Assembly (NCBI RefSeq): GCF_001570525.1
Contig: NZ_BBXC01000013.1
Span: forward strand, 310,001-374,000
Source: Herbidospora sakaeratensis
GTDB taxonomy: Bacteria; Actinomycetota; Actinomycetes; Streptosporangiales; Streptosporangiaceae
Length of the DNA: 64,000 nt
Reading direction: 5' to 3'
Made by a program: the position numbers and the translations under genes. Position 1 is the first letter of the stretch. Each line of letters starts with the position of its first letter. The notes below the pieces were generated by a model, which was not told the DNA's origin, did not search any database, and saw only the letters and a program-made list of their open reading frames with translations. Shown piece by piece: positions 48,401 through 56,629 of the stretch.

Positions 48401-48906
48401 GTGTCGAGCGGGTGGGCGCCCGGTGTCAGCACGACGGCGGGCCGCTCCAGGGCCGGCAGCAGGCCCGCGCGCAGCAGCGACGACTTGCCCGAACCCGAGG
48501 CGCCGAACACGGCCAGCAGGGGAGCCTCCGCGAGCCGGGCGACCAGCTCGGCCACCAGTCTCTCCCGGCCGAAGAAGAACGCCGCGTGCTCCCGGTCGAA
48601 GGGCATCAGGCCCGGATAGGGCGGATCGCCGTCCTCCGAGGGGCCGGGGTCGGCCAGGTCGCGCCAGCGCTCCTCCCACTCGCCGGGGTCGCCGCCGCAG
48701 GCGGTGACGTACGCCAGCGTGACCGGCAGGCTCGGCAGCCGGTCACCCGAGGCCGCCGCGGCCAGCGCCGTCACCGAGAAGTGGGCCCGCGCCGACAACG
48801 TCCGGTAGCTCGGCCGCCCCGCCTTCTCACGGAGTTTCCGCAGGTCGTCGGCGAACCTGTGTAACGGGGACGCGTCCGGGTCGAGGTCGCGCTCTGGCCG
48901 TCCCAT
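45442..48906 (-). CDS. HTH-STAND NTPase-WD40 signalling protein
   Basis: A 1154-residue protein. Residues 12-80 are a helix-turn-helix-like domain (HRFADDLRKLREKAGRPSYR). An nSTAND1-type NTPase follows: YPGLMPFDREHAAFFFGRE, Walker A GASGSGKS at 135-142, Walker B TLIVVDQFEEIF. One membrane helix lies near 485-505 (RSVLTVVLSVAAGLVLLA). The C-terminal half is about 14 WD40 blades (LRGHxxxVWSVAFSPDGRRLA...DGTVRLW). STAND proteins oligomerise when their repeats sense a ligand. ATG at 48906 is 19 bases after the ABC permease stop, so it may be the last gene of that operon. Related NTPases serve in development, cell death and phage defence. Confidence 0.85.
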   Translation of the reverse strand: MGRPERDLDPDASPLHRFADDLRKLREKAGRPSYRTLSARAHFSVTALAAAASGDRLPSLPVTLAYVTACGGDPGEWEERWRDLADPGPSEDGDPPYPGLMPFDREHAAFFFGRERLVAELVARLAEAPLLAVFGASGSGKSSLLRAGLLPALERPAVVLTPGAHPLDTIALVLADRHGLAAGTVRSALGDPGSVRLTSRQLAGDTLIVVDQFEEIFTLCADEDERRRFIDVLLAAPKVVLAVRADFYARISDHAPLVAALKDRQVLIGPMDDDELRRTVVGPAKAAGGRVEAQLVEAVVGDARNQPGALPLVSHALRETWRRRRGDLLTFAGYQAAGGMRGSVGQSAEQIYQALPLRDRPKVRTLFLRLTALGEGTEDTRRHASRAELAGSGDVLDRLIAARLVTSHAETMTIAHEALLSHWPRLRSWLMADREALLRHRRLTEAAGEWERYDRDPALLYRGGRLAAWQEETADLNDRERAFLTAARDREKSRRRSVLTVVLSVAAGLVLLATSALVQAAEAGAQRDLAISRALAAEARSELRVDPREGLKMARRAMATAATTEAESVLRQALVDDRRTLVLRAPARLMGLAVNDDTIAATSSDGHVRLWTRRGDGVEPTPPRLLDGPPGEARSPVFGPPGLAVARADGSIHLYAPTGARVLKGDPSGVWNIAMSATHLAATGDDGAVRLWDLRTGGLRVLRGHKGTTVDVAFSPDGTRLASSGHDATVRIWPVAGGEPEILRGHEAATKGLAFDPAGERLASGGIDGTARVWRLTGSADPIVLRGHRGTVEDVAFTGDGRLVTAGDDGTVRLWNPGGGGEPLVLRGHRGAVWQVAMVGGQVASAGEDGSLRLWDVTGPHTLPGHRGAVWEAAFTPDGRRLVTAGADGAVRVHPGPVVFREDGGETLDVAVTADRVAGAKEDGTVRVRPLAGGPPMVLRGHLREVWSVAFSPDGRRLASVGTDGTVRLWDTTTGTAVWSRHADRDYLRSVAYAAGRIATGGRDGVIRLWPENGGPPRLLRGHEGLVWSVAFSPDGRRLASSGDDGTVRVWPLGGGDPLVLRGHHGFAWSVAFSSDGRLLVSTGQDGTTRVWRADGQGDPVVFEGAGATVESAAFRPDGRQIVTAHGDGAVRVWRCDVCGPVEEAVRLAGRRTS

Positions 48907-48925
48907 CGTGTCCCCCGTTCGTCGG

Positions 48926-49654
48926 CTACTCGCGCGGGGCCCTCCTCGCACAACCGACGGCCATGACGGCCAGCAGGGCGGTCCCCAGCGCCACACGTGT
49001 GGCCGCGAACGCCCCGTCCACGGAGACCACCGCCGCCGGCGGTTCCGCACCGACCAGCGGAGGCCCCCACACGCCCGCTCCCTCGGCCAGCAACGAGGTG
49101 CCGGACACCGACAGCGCCGCCGCCGGGAGCTGGTTGGTCGCGTCGAGGACGACCAGCAGCACGACGACGGCGAAACGGGCCGCCGGTGTCGACAACCACA
49201 TCGCCGCAAGCTGCCCAGAAGCGAGCACCAGGAAACCGCCCGCCAACGGGCCGGCCGCCGTCACGACGGCCACCGTCCCCACCGACGGAGCGTCGAGGCC
49301 CATTCTGACCAGCGCGTATCCGGCCAGGACCAGCACCACGGCGGCGTAGACGGCGTATCCGGCCAGGAAGCCGGCCAGCCCGTCGACGGCGGCCCGGCCG
49401 CCGCCGAGCTGGGCCAGCCGCCAGGTCCGCCGCAGGCCGGTGACGCCCCAGACCCGTTCCAGCAGCGGGGTCAGCACGAACAGCAGGACCGGCACGCAGA
49501 CGGCGTACAGGCGGGCCAGGCCCCACGTGCCGAAGTCGGCGCCGATCTCGGTGGCGCCCCCGCCGCCGAAGCCGATCCAGAGGGCCAGGCCGAGGACCGC
49601 GCCCGTGAACACCAGCCAGCCGGGGTGCATCCCCCGCAGGTGGAAGGCGAACAT
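48926..49654 (-). CDS. ABC-2-like membrane protein
   Basis: A 242-residue protein with about six membrane helices and no other motif. It begins with MFAFHLRGMHPGW, and its ATG at 49654 overlaps the ATPase stop as TGATG. Position after an ABC ATPase suggests an exporter permease. It does not show the conserved ABC-2 signature clearly, so the family call rests on context and topology. Confidence 0.72.
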   Translation of the reverse strand: MFAFHLRGMHPGWLVFTGAVLGLALWIGFGGGGATEIGADFGTWGLARLYAVCVPVLLFVLTPLLERVWGVTGLRRTWRLAQLGGGRAAVDGLAGFLAGYAVYAAVVLVLAGYALVRMGLDAPSVGTVAVVTAAGPLAGGFLVLASGQLAAMWLSTPAARFAVVVLLVVLDATNQLPAAALSVSGTSLLAEGAGVWGPPLVGAEPPAAVVSVDGAFAATRVALGTALLAVMAVGCARRAPRE

Positions 49655-50475
49655 CAGCGGCCCCCGGTGATCGCGAGGTAGGCGTCGGTGAGGCTCGGCT
49701 CCGCGGGTTCGGCCCGGGGAGTGGCGCGGTCGCCCGTCCACCGGGCCCGGAGCCCGTCGGCGGTGCGGCGCACGGAGGTGACGAGGGGCAGCCCCGACAG
49801 GTCGGGCACCTCCGCCGTCCACACGGCCGGGGCGCGCTTGAGCAGCTCGGCGGGTGAGCCGTCGTGGACGACCCGGCCGTCGTCGAGCACCACGACCCGG
49901 TCGGCCAGCGCCTCCACGTCGGAGATCACGTGGGTGGAGTAGACGATCAGCTTTCCGCCGGCCGACGTCGCCAGGTGATCGGCGAACCGCAGCCGCTCCC
50001 ACGGGTCCAGGCCCTGGGTCGGCTCGTCGAGCAGCAGGACCGGGGTGTCGGCGGCGAAGGCGTACACCAGGCCGACCCGCTGCCGGGTGCCGCCGCTCAG
50101 CGTGCCCAGCGGCGCGTCGGCGACCGAGGTGAGGCCGAACACCTCCAGCAGCTCCTCGATCGCGGCCTTCCTGCGGCGCAGCCGCAGCAGGTGGCGGATC
50201 AGCGTCCGGGCGGAGACGGCCGGGTCGAACCGGGGGTCCTGGGGCAGCAGGGTGGCGGCCTCACGCAGCGCACGCCGCGAACGGCCCAGCTCACGGCCGT
50301 TCAGCGCGAGCCCGCCACCGGTCTGGACGGCCAGTCCGGCCAGGATCGACAACAACGTCGACTTGCCCGCGCCGTTCCGGCCGAGCAGGGCCACCACCCC
50401 CTCGTGCAGGCCCAGGCTCACCTTCGACAGGGCGGGCCGGGAGTAGATCTTGTCGAGTTCACGCAATTCGATCAT
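49654..50475 (-). CDS. ABC transporter ATP-binding protein (exporter type)
   Basis: A 273-residue ATPase: Walker A LLGRNGAGKST, Q-loop LLPQDPRFDP, signature TLSGGTRQR, Walker B VLLLDEPTQGLDP, switch histidine in IVYSTHV. The LSGG-TRQR form and SDVEALADRVVVL segment are typical of ABC-2 exporters used for antibiotics, peptides or self-protection. ATG at 50475 overlaps the upstream membrane gene by 17 bases. With a membrane protein on each side it forms a complete exporter, and with the secreted protein at 51154-51558 it suggests export of, or immunity to, a small peptide product. Confidence 0.88.
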   Translation of the reverse strand: MIELRELDKIYSRPALSKVSLGLHEGVVALLGRNGAGKSTLLSILAGLAVQTGGGLALNGRELGRSRRALREAATLLPQDPRFDPAVSARTLIRHLLRLRRRKAAIEELLEVFGLTSVADAPLGTLSGGTRQRVGLVYAFAADTPVLLLDEPTQGLDPWERLRFADHLATSAGGKLIVYSTHVISDVEALADRVVVLDDGRVVHDGSPAELLKRAPAVWTAEVPDLSGLPLVTSVRRTADGLRARWTGDRATPRAEPAEPSLTDAYLAITGGR

Positions 50476-51154
50476 CGTTGGCGGCCTCCCGTGAGATCCA
50501 GGACAGATGGGCGCAGTCCGCCGGCCGGAATCGGGCCAGCACCGCCGAGGCCACCCCGGCGGCGGCCCACACCATCGGGACGACCGCCCGGTCGTGCGTC
50601 CAGCCGGTGAGGGTGGCGTCCACCCCCAGAAAGGCCGCCTCCGGCAGCAGGTACGGCACCGCCACCACCGCGCCGGTGATCCCGGTCGTCACGGCCATCG
50701 CGGCCGACGGCGCCGGCGCGAACCGGGTCACGACCACGTTGGCGGCGCAGACCGCGAACACCCCGCCGTTCAGCGCCGGCAGGAACAACGACGGGAACGG
50801 CTCCCCGGACACCCCGCCCAGCCCGTACGCCGCCGAGGCGACGGCCGTCAGGCAACCGAGGAGCGGGACCGCCTGGTCCCGCCACCAGCGACCCCGGACG
50901 TCGGCCACCGAGGCCAGCCGGTGGTCCACGCCGGCATGGGCGGAGCCGTACGACATGACCATCGCCACGCACACCGGCGCCAGCCAGGCCATGATCCAGT
51001 GCGCGCCGAGCGCGGCCGTGGAGACGCCGGGAGGCGGGGAGCCGTACCCGCCGAGTGCCCAGCCGACCGCGAGCGGCAGGACGGAGACGGGGAGGGCGAG
51101 CGCGCCCGCGCGGAAACTCCGCACGGGGCGCCCTCCCGTTCGGGACGAGATCAT
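50459..51154 (-). CDS. Polytopic membrane protein of the ABC operon
   Basis: A 231-residue protein with about six hydrophobic helices and no recognisable family motif. ATG at 51154 overlaps the stop of the secreted-protein gene (TGATG), and its end overlaps the ATPase gene by 17 bases, so the order of translation is fixed. It is probably the second permease half or an immunity-like membrane partner of the ATPase. Confidence 0.72.
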   Translation of the reverse strand: MISSRTGGRPVRSFRAGALALPVSVLPLAVGWALGGYGSPPPGVSTAALGAHWIMAWLAPVCVAMVMSYGSAHAGVDHRLASVADVRGRWWRDQAVPLLGCLTAVASAAYGLGGVSGEPFPSLFLPALNGGVFAVCAANVVVTRFAPAPSAAMAVTTGITGAVVAVPYLLPEAAFLGVDATLTGWTHDRAVVPMVWAAAGVASAVLARFRPADCAHLSWISREAANDDRIA

Positions 51155-51558
51155 CAGGTGATGACGCAGTGCCGGATGAGCTGGTTCGCCGAGCTGTTCG
51201 CGCTCTCCCAGCCGTACGCGTCGACCGTCCACCGGCGGCTGCCGGTGACCCCGCCGTTGTGCGCCTTCTTGGCCACGACGCCTGCCGCGGCCTGGGAGGC
51301 CACCACGTAGTTCCGCTGGGCGCCGTCGTACTTCAGGTACCCGTGGATCTTCATGTAGGCGTACCGGTACTGGTTGCCGAACCTGGCCCGGTTCGCGCCG
51401 CTTCCACCGAAGTCGACGTTCTCCGAGCCCCAGAGCCGGGTGCAGATGGTGTTCAGGTAGGAGCTGGACCCCCACGCGAGCACGGACGGGGCGCTTCCGA
51501 AGAAGACCCCGACCCCCACCATCACCGCGACCAGCTTGGCCGCGCGTCTGACGTGCAT
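51154..51558 (-). CDS. Small secreted protein ahead of an ABC exporter
   Basis: A 134-residue precursor with a clear signal peptide (RRAAKLVAVMVGVGVFFGS, cleavage after SVLA near residue 28). The mature part of about 106 residues is rich in Tyr, Ser, Asn and Gly and has two cysteines, one in TICTRLWG and one in the last residues (RHCVIT), that could form one disulfide. I do not recognise the family. ATG at 51558 has GGAGGAGGAAC upstream, and its stop overlaps the next gene, so it heads the operon of two membrane proteins, an ATPase and possibly the STAND gene. A bacteriocin-like or signalling product fits the context but is not shown. Confidence 0.75.
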   Translation of the reverse strand: MHVRRAAKLVAVMVGVGVFFGSAPSVLAWGSSSYLNTICTRLWGSENVDFGGSGANRARFGNQYRYAYMKIHGYLKYDGAQRNYVVASQAAAGVVAKKAHNGGVTGSRRWTVDAYGWESANSSANQLIRHCVIT

Positions 51559-51660
51559 CGTGCTGTTCCTCCTCCGCTTGGGTGGCGTACGGAGGACTGG
51601 TCTAGCCGGGGCGGGAATTGTCCAGTAAGCACGTGGCCGCGTGGACAAACAAATCCCGGT

Positions 51661-54600
51661 TCACCTGATCTCGTAGGCCCTGATGACGGTCTCGCTGAAG
51701 GCGTTGCCGCCGGTGTCGGCGACCTTCACCCGCAGGGAGGCGAAGCGCCCGCGCGCGGCGGCCGGGTGCCGGGTCTCGGCGGCCCAGGCGTCCTTGCCCG
51801 CGGCGTGCACCCGCGTCGACTGCCAGGTGCGGCCGTCGTCATAGGAGATCTCGACGCTCGGTGTGCGCACCTTCAGGGCGGGGGAGCCGTTCTGGCGCTG
51901 GAGCCGCAGCGGGATGCGCATCCGGCCGGCCTCGGCGCGGTTGCGGTCGTCCAGCTCTGGGCTGATCTTGACCGACAGCAGCGGCAGCACCTGCCGGGTG
52001 CCCGGCTCGGGGGTCTTCGAGCGGAACGTCCACTCGGCGTCCACCCGGGTGGAGAAGCGGGTCATGGCGGCGGCCCGGTCGGCCGTCATGGTGATCCGGT
52101 ACTGGCTCTCCCCGGCGTCCGCGGGCACCTCGACGGTGCCGGGCAGGTGGTTGGCGGTGAAGATCTCCTTGCCGTCGCGGTGGAGCGTGGCCCGGGGGTT
52201 CTGGTACTCGCCGAAGGAGTACCGGCCCGGTACGGCGTCCTCGAACTGGCCGGTGGCGAACTGGAGCAGGTCGCCCTCACGCCACGAGTCGGCGGTGGGG
52301 CTCAGCGAGGCGGCGAAGACGCCGGAGTTCCAGCGGTCGGAGCTCTTCTGGCCGGCCCGGAAGGACGTCATCTGGCCGAAGAAGAACTGGTCGATGTTGT
52401 CCCAGGCGTCCAGCGCCTTGTACTGGATGAACGACGGGTACCAGGTGGTCTCGCCCGGCGTGTAGTACTCGGTGCGGCGGAACGGCAGCGGGAACGTGGA
52501 CAACGAGCCGTAGGGCATCCACGCCAGCTCCTTGCCGTACAGGACGGGAAGGGCGAAGTGCTCGCCGTGCTTGCCGTCCTGCTGGGTGGCGTACGTCGAG
52601 GTGACCTCGGCGAGGTCCTGGCGGCGCGGCCGGTACCCCGGGTCGGCCGGGATGCCCGGCTCGGCCTTCATCAGGTGGTACCAGTACGGACTGGCGTCAT
52701 AGCCGTCGCCGTTCGGCTTGGCCCACTGGGTCCACCGGTAGTAGGCGAACTTCTTGCTCGCCATGCGTCCCGACGGGATGGCCTTGACGCCCTCGACGCG
52801 GTCGGCGTCGCGGGCGAGGTCGACGTCCACGCCGAAGGGCTGTTTGCCCTCGACGAGCTGGAGCATGCCGACCATGCCCATGGCGAGCCGGGCCGTCGGT
52901 TCCTGGGTACGCACGTCCACCGGCCGGGCCGCGCGGGCGTCGGCGGCGATGACGCGGTCGGCGTTCAGGGTGAACTCGGGGTCGGCGGCCATCACGAGCG
53001 TGCCGTCGTGGTCGAGCATGAGCGTGACGACCGTGTAGCGGTGCCCCTTGGGCAGCTTGAGCTCCAGGCTGCCGCCGGAGACGTCGAGGTTGGTCTGCTC
53101 CTCGGTGTCCAGATCGATCACGCCGGCGAAGGCGACCGAAGCGGGCTTCCGGTCAGAGCCGGTGAAGGTCAGCCTGACCCGCCGCTTCTCCGGTTCGACC
53201 CGCATGCCGATGCCGGTACGCACCGACACCCCGTCGCCGGTGGCGATGACGGTGCCGCTGTAGCGCCCGATCGCGGACGCCTTCGAGGTCACCGCCACCT
53301 GCGCGGCGCCGTGCGCGGGCACCTCCACCGAGGTGGCGCTGAGCGTGAACGGCGTCGCCGTCGCGCCCTGGCCGTCCTTGGCGACAACGCTCAGGTTCAG
53401 CCGCACGGCGGCGTCGCCGTCGTTGCGGTAGGTGAGCGTGCGCTCGGCGGGCGGTACGGGCAGCTCGAAGTCGCCCATGGTCAGCGCCGCAGGCTCGGAG
53501 GTGACCTGCTGGGTCACCGCGCGGGCGACGTCCACCCGGCCGGAGCCCTGGACGTAGGCGCCCAGTTCCTCGCCGGGCGCGGTGGAGGCCATGAGGGCGG
53601 CCTTGATGTGGTCGGCCTTCCAGTCGGGGTGCAGACCGGCCAGGATCGCCGCCGCGCCCGTCACGTGCGGGGTGGCCATGGACGTGCCGTTCATGGCGGT
53701 GTACGAGTCGCTCCCGGCCAGCGCCGCCACGATGCCCACGCCGGGGGCGATCAGGTCGGGCTTGACCGCGCCGTCGTCGACGCGCGGGCCGGTGCTGCTG
53801 AAGTCGGCGACGACGTCGGCGTCACGATAGGACGCGCCGACCGACAGGGCCCGGTCGGCGCTGCTCGGCGAGCTGAGCGTCTGCGGTCCCGAGTTCCCGG
53901 AGGCGACGACGAACAGCGTGCCGTACTTCTCGGTCAGCGTCTCCACGGCCTGTTCGAGCGGGTCGTCGCCGGGCGCGTCGGGGCTGCCGAGGCTGAGGTT
54001 GGCGACCTTCGCGCCGTTCTCCGCCGCCCACGTCATGGCCTCGATGACGCCGGAGTCCGGGCAGTCGCCGCTCTGCCCGCAGACCTTGCCGATCATCAGC
54101 TTCGCGCCGGGGGCCACGCCCTTGTGCGTGCCGCCCGAGGCGGCGCCGGAGCCCGCGATGGTCGAGGCGACGTGGGTGCCGTGCCCGTTCAGGTCGCGGA
54201 CGTCCGGCTCGGAGGTGAAGTTGGCGGTCTTGACGACCAGGCCCTTGAGGTCGGGGTGGTCGGGGTCGTAGCCGCTGTCGAGCACGGCCACGCTGACGTC
54301 CTTGCCGGTGTGCCCGGCCGCCCACGCCTGGGGCGCGCCGATGTGCGGCACGCTGACGTCGAGCGACAGCTTGGCCTTGCCGTCCAGCCAGATCTTCTCG
54401 GGCGCGGCGGCGGCCCTGGCCTCGGCGGTCAGCGACTTCCACAGGGTGCCCGCCGAGGCGCGGGGCTCACGCTGAGCCATCGCGTTGATCGCGGTCAGCG
54501 GGCGTCCGCCGGCGACGCGCAGACCGGAGACGTCGGCGCCGTAGCTGACGATCAGCGGGAGTGCGGGGCTGGCGGCGTCGTCGTACCCGAACGCGGTGAG

Positions 54601-54909
54601 CTGGGTGACGTTGAACAGCCGGGGGTCGAGCCTGCCCTCGGCCAGCGGGCGCATCGCGTCGACGGGGACGACGCTGAGGCCGTCCTCGCCGCGCCGGTGC
54701 ACAAAGGTGATCTTCTCCCGGCCGGGGCCGGGCTTGACGTCCAGCCGGGTCTGCTTGTCGGGGAGCGGGCGGAGGGTGACCGTGTCCCCGGTGATGAGGG
54801 TGATCGTCTTCGGGGGTACGGGGGCCGCGGCGGGGGTCGCCTGAGCAGGGGCGGCGGCCGCTACCAGCGCTGATAACACAGCGCCGGTGATGAGGGTTCG
54901 CTGTAGCAC
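51661..54909 (-). CDS. Secreted subtilisin-like serine peptidase (S8)
   Basis: A 1082-residue exported protease. Signal peptide (ITGAVLSALVAAAAPAQA), propeptide-like region to about 190, then the S8 domain with D211 in VAVLDSGYDPDHPD, H243 in NGHGTHVAST and Ser near 406 in NGTSMATPHVTGAAA. About 600 residues of beta-rich C-terminal region follow. This large domain layout is common among Streptomyces-type secreted subtilases. GTG at 54909 has no ribosome site; a TTGGCA-17-TTAGAA promoter ends eight bases before it, so the message is probably leaderless. It is divergent from the regulator at 55000. Confidence 0.9.
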   Translation of the reverse strand: MLQRTLITGAVLSALVAAAAPAQATPAAAPVPPKTITLITGDTVTLRPLPDKQTRLDVKPGPGREKITFVHRRGEDGLSVVPVDAMRPLAEGRLDPRLFNVTQLTAFGYDDAASPALPLIVSYGADVSGLRVAGGRPLTAINAMAQREPRASAGTLWKSLTAEARAAAAPEKIWLDGKAKLSLDVSVPHIGAPQAWAAGHTGKDVSVAVLDSGYDPDHPDLKGLVVKTANFTSEPDVRDLNGHGTHVASTIAGSGAASGGTHKGVAPGAKLMIGKVCGQSGDCPDSGVIEAMTWAAENGAKVANLSLGSPDAPGDDPLEQAVETLTEKYGTLFVVASGNSGPQTLSSPSSADRALSVGASYRDADVVADFSSTGPRVDDGAVKPDLIAPGVGIVAALAGSDSYTAMNGTSMATPHVTGAAAILAGLHPDWKADHIKAALMASTAPGEELGAYVQGSGRVDVARAVTQQVTSEPAALTMGDFELPVPPAERTLTYRNDGDAAVRLNLSVVAKDGQGATATPFTLSATSVEVPAHGAAQVAVTSKASAIGRYSGTVIATGDGVSVRTGIGMRVEPEKRRVRLTFTGSDRKPASVAFAGVIDLDTEEQTNLDVSGGSLELKLPKGHRYTVVTLMLDHDGTLVMAADPEFTLNADRVIAADARAARPVDVRTQEPTARLAMGMVGMLQLVEGKQPFGVDVDLARDADRVEGVKAIPSGRMASKKFAYYRWTQWAKPNGDGYDASPYWYHLMKAEPGIPADPGYRPRRQDLAEVTSTYATQQDGKHGEHFALPVLYGKELAWMPYGSLSTFPLPFRRTEYYTPGETTWYPSFIQYKALDAWDNIDQFFFGQMTSFRAGQKSSDRWNSGVFAASLSPTADSWREGDLLQFATGQFEDAVPGRYSFGEYQNPRATLHRDGKEIFTANHLPGTVEVPADAGESQYRITMTADRAAAMTRFSTRVDAEWTFRSKTPEPGTRQVLPLLSVKISPELDDRNRAEAGRMRIPLRLQRQNGSPALKVRTPSVEISYDDGRTWQSTRVHAAGKDAWAAETRHPAAARGRFASLRVKVADTGGNAFSETVIRAYEIR

Positions 54910-54917
54910 GACCAGAT

Positions 54918-54946
54918 TTCTAACTGTCTGTTAACACTGCTGCCAA
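54918..54946 (-). promoter_or_regulatory. Promoter of the subtilase gene, leaderless arrangement
   Basis: On the minus strand TTGGCA (54946-54941) and TTAGAA (54923-54918) are 17 bases apart. Only eight bases separate the -10 from the GTG start, so transcription should begin at or next to the start codon. The spacer contains TGTTAACA (54929-54936), a possible regulator site shared with the divergent gene. Confidence 0.5.
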
Positions 54947-54999
54947 TGGTGCTCATGTGGCCTATTGCGGCAGCCGCCGGAAGTGGCCAAGATCTTCCC

Positions 55000-56022
55000 A
55001 TGCTTGAGGTGCTGGGCATCAGCGTGTTCGACGAGCGGATCTACCGGGCGGTGCTGGCCTCTCCCGGCATCACGGTGCAGGAGCTCGTCGCCAGGAGCGG
55101 CGAGAGTTCGGGCCGCATCCAGTCGTCGCTGACGAGACTCCAGGCCAAGGGCCTGATCAACCGGCTGTGGGGCCGCTCGCCCCGCTGGACGGCGACCAGC
55201 CCGGGGAGCGCGATCCGTTCTCTCGTCCGCGACCTGCAGGGCGAACTGGACCGGATCACCGACACGGCCGAGGAGCTGGAGACCGCCTTCCGCGCCGTCG
55301 GCCAGGATCCCGACGACATCGGCCAGTTCGAGGTGCTGGCCGGCCCCGAGGTGCTCGCCCGGTGGTACCGCCAGGTGCAGCAGGAGGCCAAGGACGAGGT
55401 GCTCACCTTCGACCGCCCGCCCTACGTGCTGGACTACCGCAACCCCGTCCAGAGCGACCGCCTGCGCGACGGCGTCCGCTACCGGACCATCTACGCGCCG
55501 GAGGCCTTCCAGCACGAGGGCGCGCTCGACCAGCTGGACGACATGCTCAAGGTGGGCGAGGAGGCGCGGGTGCTGCCCGGCCTGCCGTTCAAGATGGTGC
55601 TCGCCGACCAGCGGGTGGCGATCATGCCGCTGCACCTCCACCTGCACCAGCCGTTGAGCCGCAGTGTGCTGATCAGGGGATCCACCATGGTCGTCGCCCT
55701 GGTCGAGCTGTTCGAGCGCATGTGGAGCGAAGCGGTGCCGATGTACCCGCAGGCCGCCCCGCCCGCCACCCCGCCCGACTCCGTGCCCGAGCCGACCGGC
55801 GACCGCGCGCCGGAGGAGGACGGGGAGCACCCGGACCTCGACCTTGAGGACCGCCGCCTGCTGGCCCTGCTGGCCGCCGGCCTCAAGGACGACGCCATCG
55901 CCCGCCAGTTCGGCACCAGCCCGCGCAGCCTCCGCCGCCGGCTGCGCCACCTCTTCGACGAGCTCAACGCCGAGACCCGGTTCCAGGCAGGCGTCCAGGC
56001 CCGCCGGCGCGGCCTGGTCTGA
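55000..56022 (+). CDS. LuxR/TrmB-like transcriptional regulator
   Basis: A 340-residue regulator with two DNA-binding ends. The N-terminal TrmB-like winged helix (RIYRAVLASPGITVQELVAR, then GRIQSSLTRLQAKGLINRL) is followed by an effector region of about 190 residues and a LuxR-type C-terminal helix-turn-helix (LLALLAAGLKDDAIARQFGT). Proteins of this build often sit next to secreted subtilases in actinobacteria and may control them. ATG at 55000 starts the conserved part; an upstream ATG at 54946 would add 18 residues without family support. Divergent from the protease. Confidence 0.82.
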   Translation: MLEVLGISVFDERIYRAVLASPGITVQELVARSGESSGRIQSSLTRLQAKGLINRLWGRSPRWTATSPGSAIRSLVRDLQGELDRITDTAEELETAFRAVGQDPDDIGQFEVLAGPEVLARWYRQVQQEAKDEVLTFDRPPYVLDYRNPVQSDRLRDGVRYRTIYAPEAFQHEGALDQLDDMLKVGEEARVLPGLPFKMVLADQRVAIMPLHLHLHQPLSRSVLIRGSTMVVALVELFERMWSEAVPMYPQAAPPATPPDSVPEPTGDRAPEEDGEHPDLDLEDRRLLALLAAGLKDDAIARQFGTSPRSLRRRLRHLFDELNAETRFQAGVQARRRGLV

Positions 56023-56629
56023 GCGGTCGCTCAGGCCGGCCGCGCGATCTCGTCGATGAGAGCGGCCACCGAGGACGCCGTCTTCAGAGGCGGCCGGTTC
56101 GACTTCGGCGAGCGGGCCCAGGAGTCGCTGCTCGACGCGCTGCCACCGGTGATCCACGTGCCCGGCGGCACGTCCGCCGCCGGGCCGCCGGCGGCTCCGT
56201 CCATTCCCGATCCGCGCCCTGATCGAGCTTCATGTAGCCGCGTTCGGTGTCTGCCTGGACTAGCAATAGGCATCCTGCCCGTGGGCTGGGACCGGGCTTC
56301 GCGAGGACATCGACTCTGCGTCTTGCAGAACGCCGAACTTCTCTCACTCGTGCCGATCACGGGCCCACGAGATGCCTGACGTTTCGATCCCACCACGTAC
56401 ACGACAGAAGACCTCACCGTGCTCGGCATGCCGGGGTCTGCTTCTTCGCACGTCAACCCCCGATAACGACAACGATCGACACATCCGACAAAGAATGCCA
56501 CCAAACCACATTAAAAAGCTTCCAATACCCCGGAATGGTTTGTTTTGCGGCAAATGGGATCAATTTGGATAAATCTGGAAGAACTATGTGTCTAGATTGA
56601 GTGGAGATAAGCCGTGAGGGAAGGGCGAG
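56023..56629. other. 607-base intergenic region, no confident gene
   Basis: The left 350 bases are GC-rich, and open frames there on both strands give low-complexity products with no recognisable motif; they may be the remnant of a lost gene. The right 160 bases are AT-rich. A possible promoter for the GAF kinase is TTGCGG (56545-56550) and GATAAA (56568-56573), 17 bases apart. AAACCACATT near 56494 and AATGGTTTG near 56534 are nearly complementary and could pair. Confidence 0.5.

Noticed and set aside
51154-51558. Lactococcin 972-type bacteriocin
   Set aside because: Secreted small protein plus ABC genes fits the layout, but the typical Trp/Tyr-rich C-terminal motif of that family is absent.
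56031-56504. Minus-strand ORF of 157 codons in the intergenic gap
   Set aside because: Product is low in structure, rich in Ser/Arg/Pro, with no start site and no familiar motif; at best the remnant of a gene.
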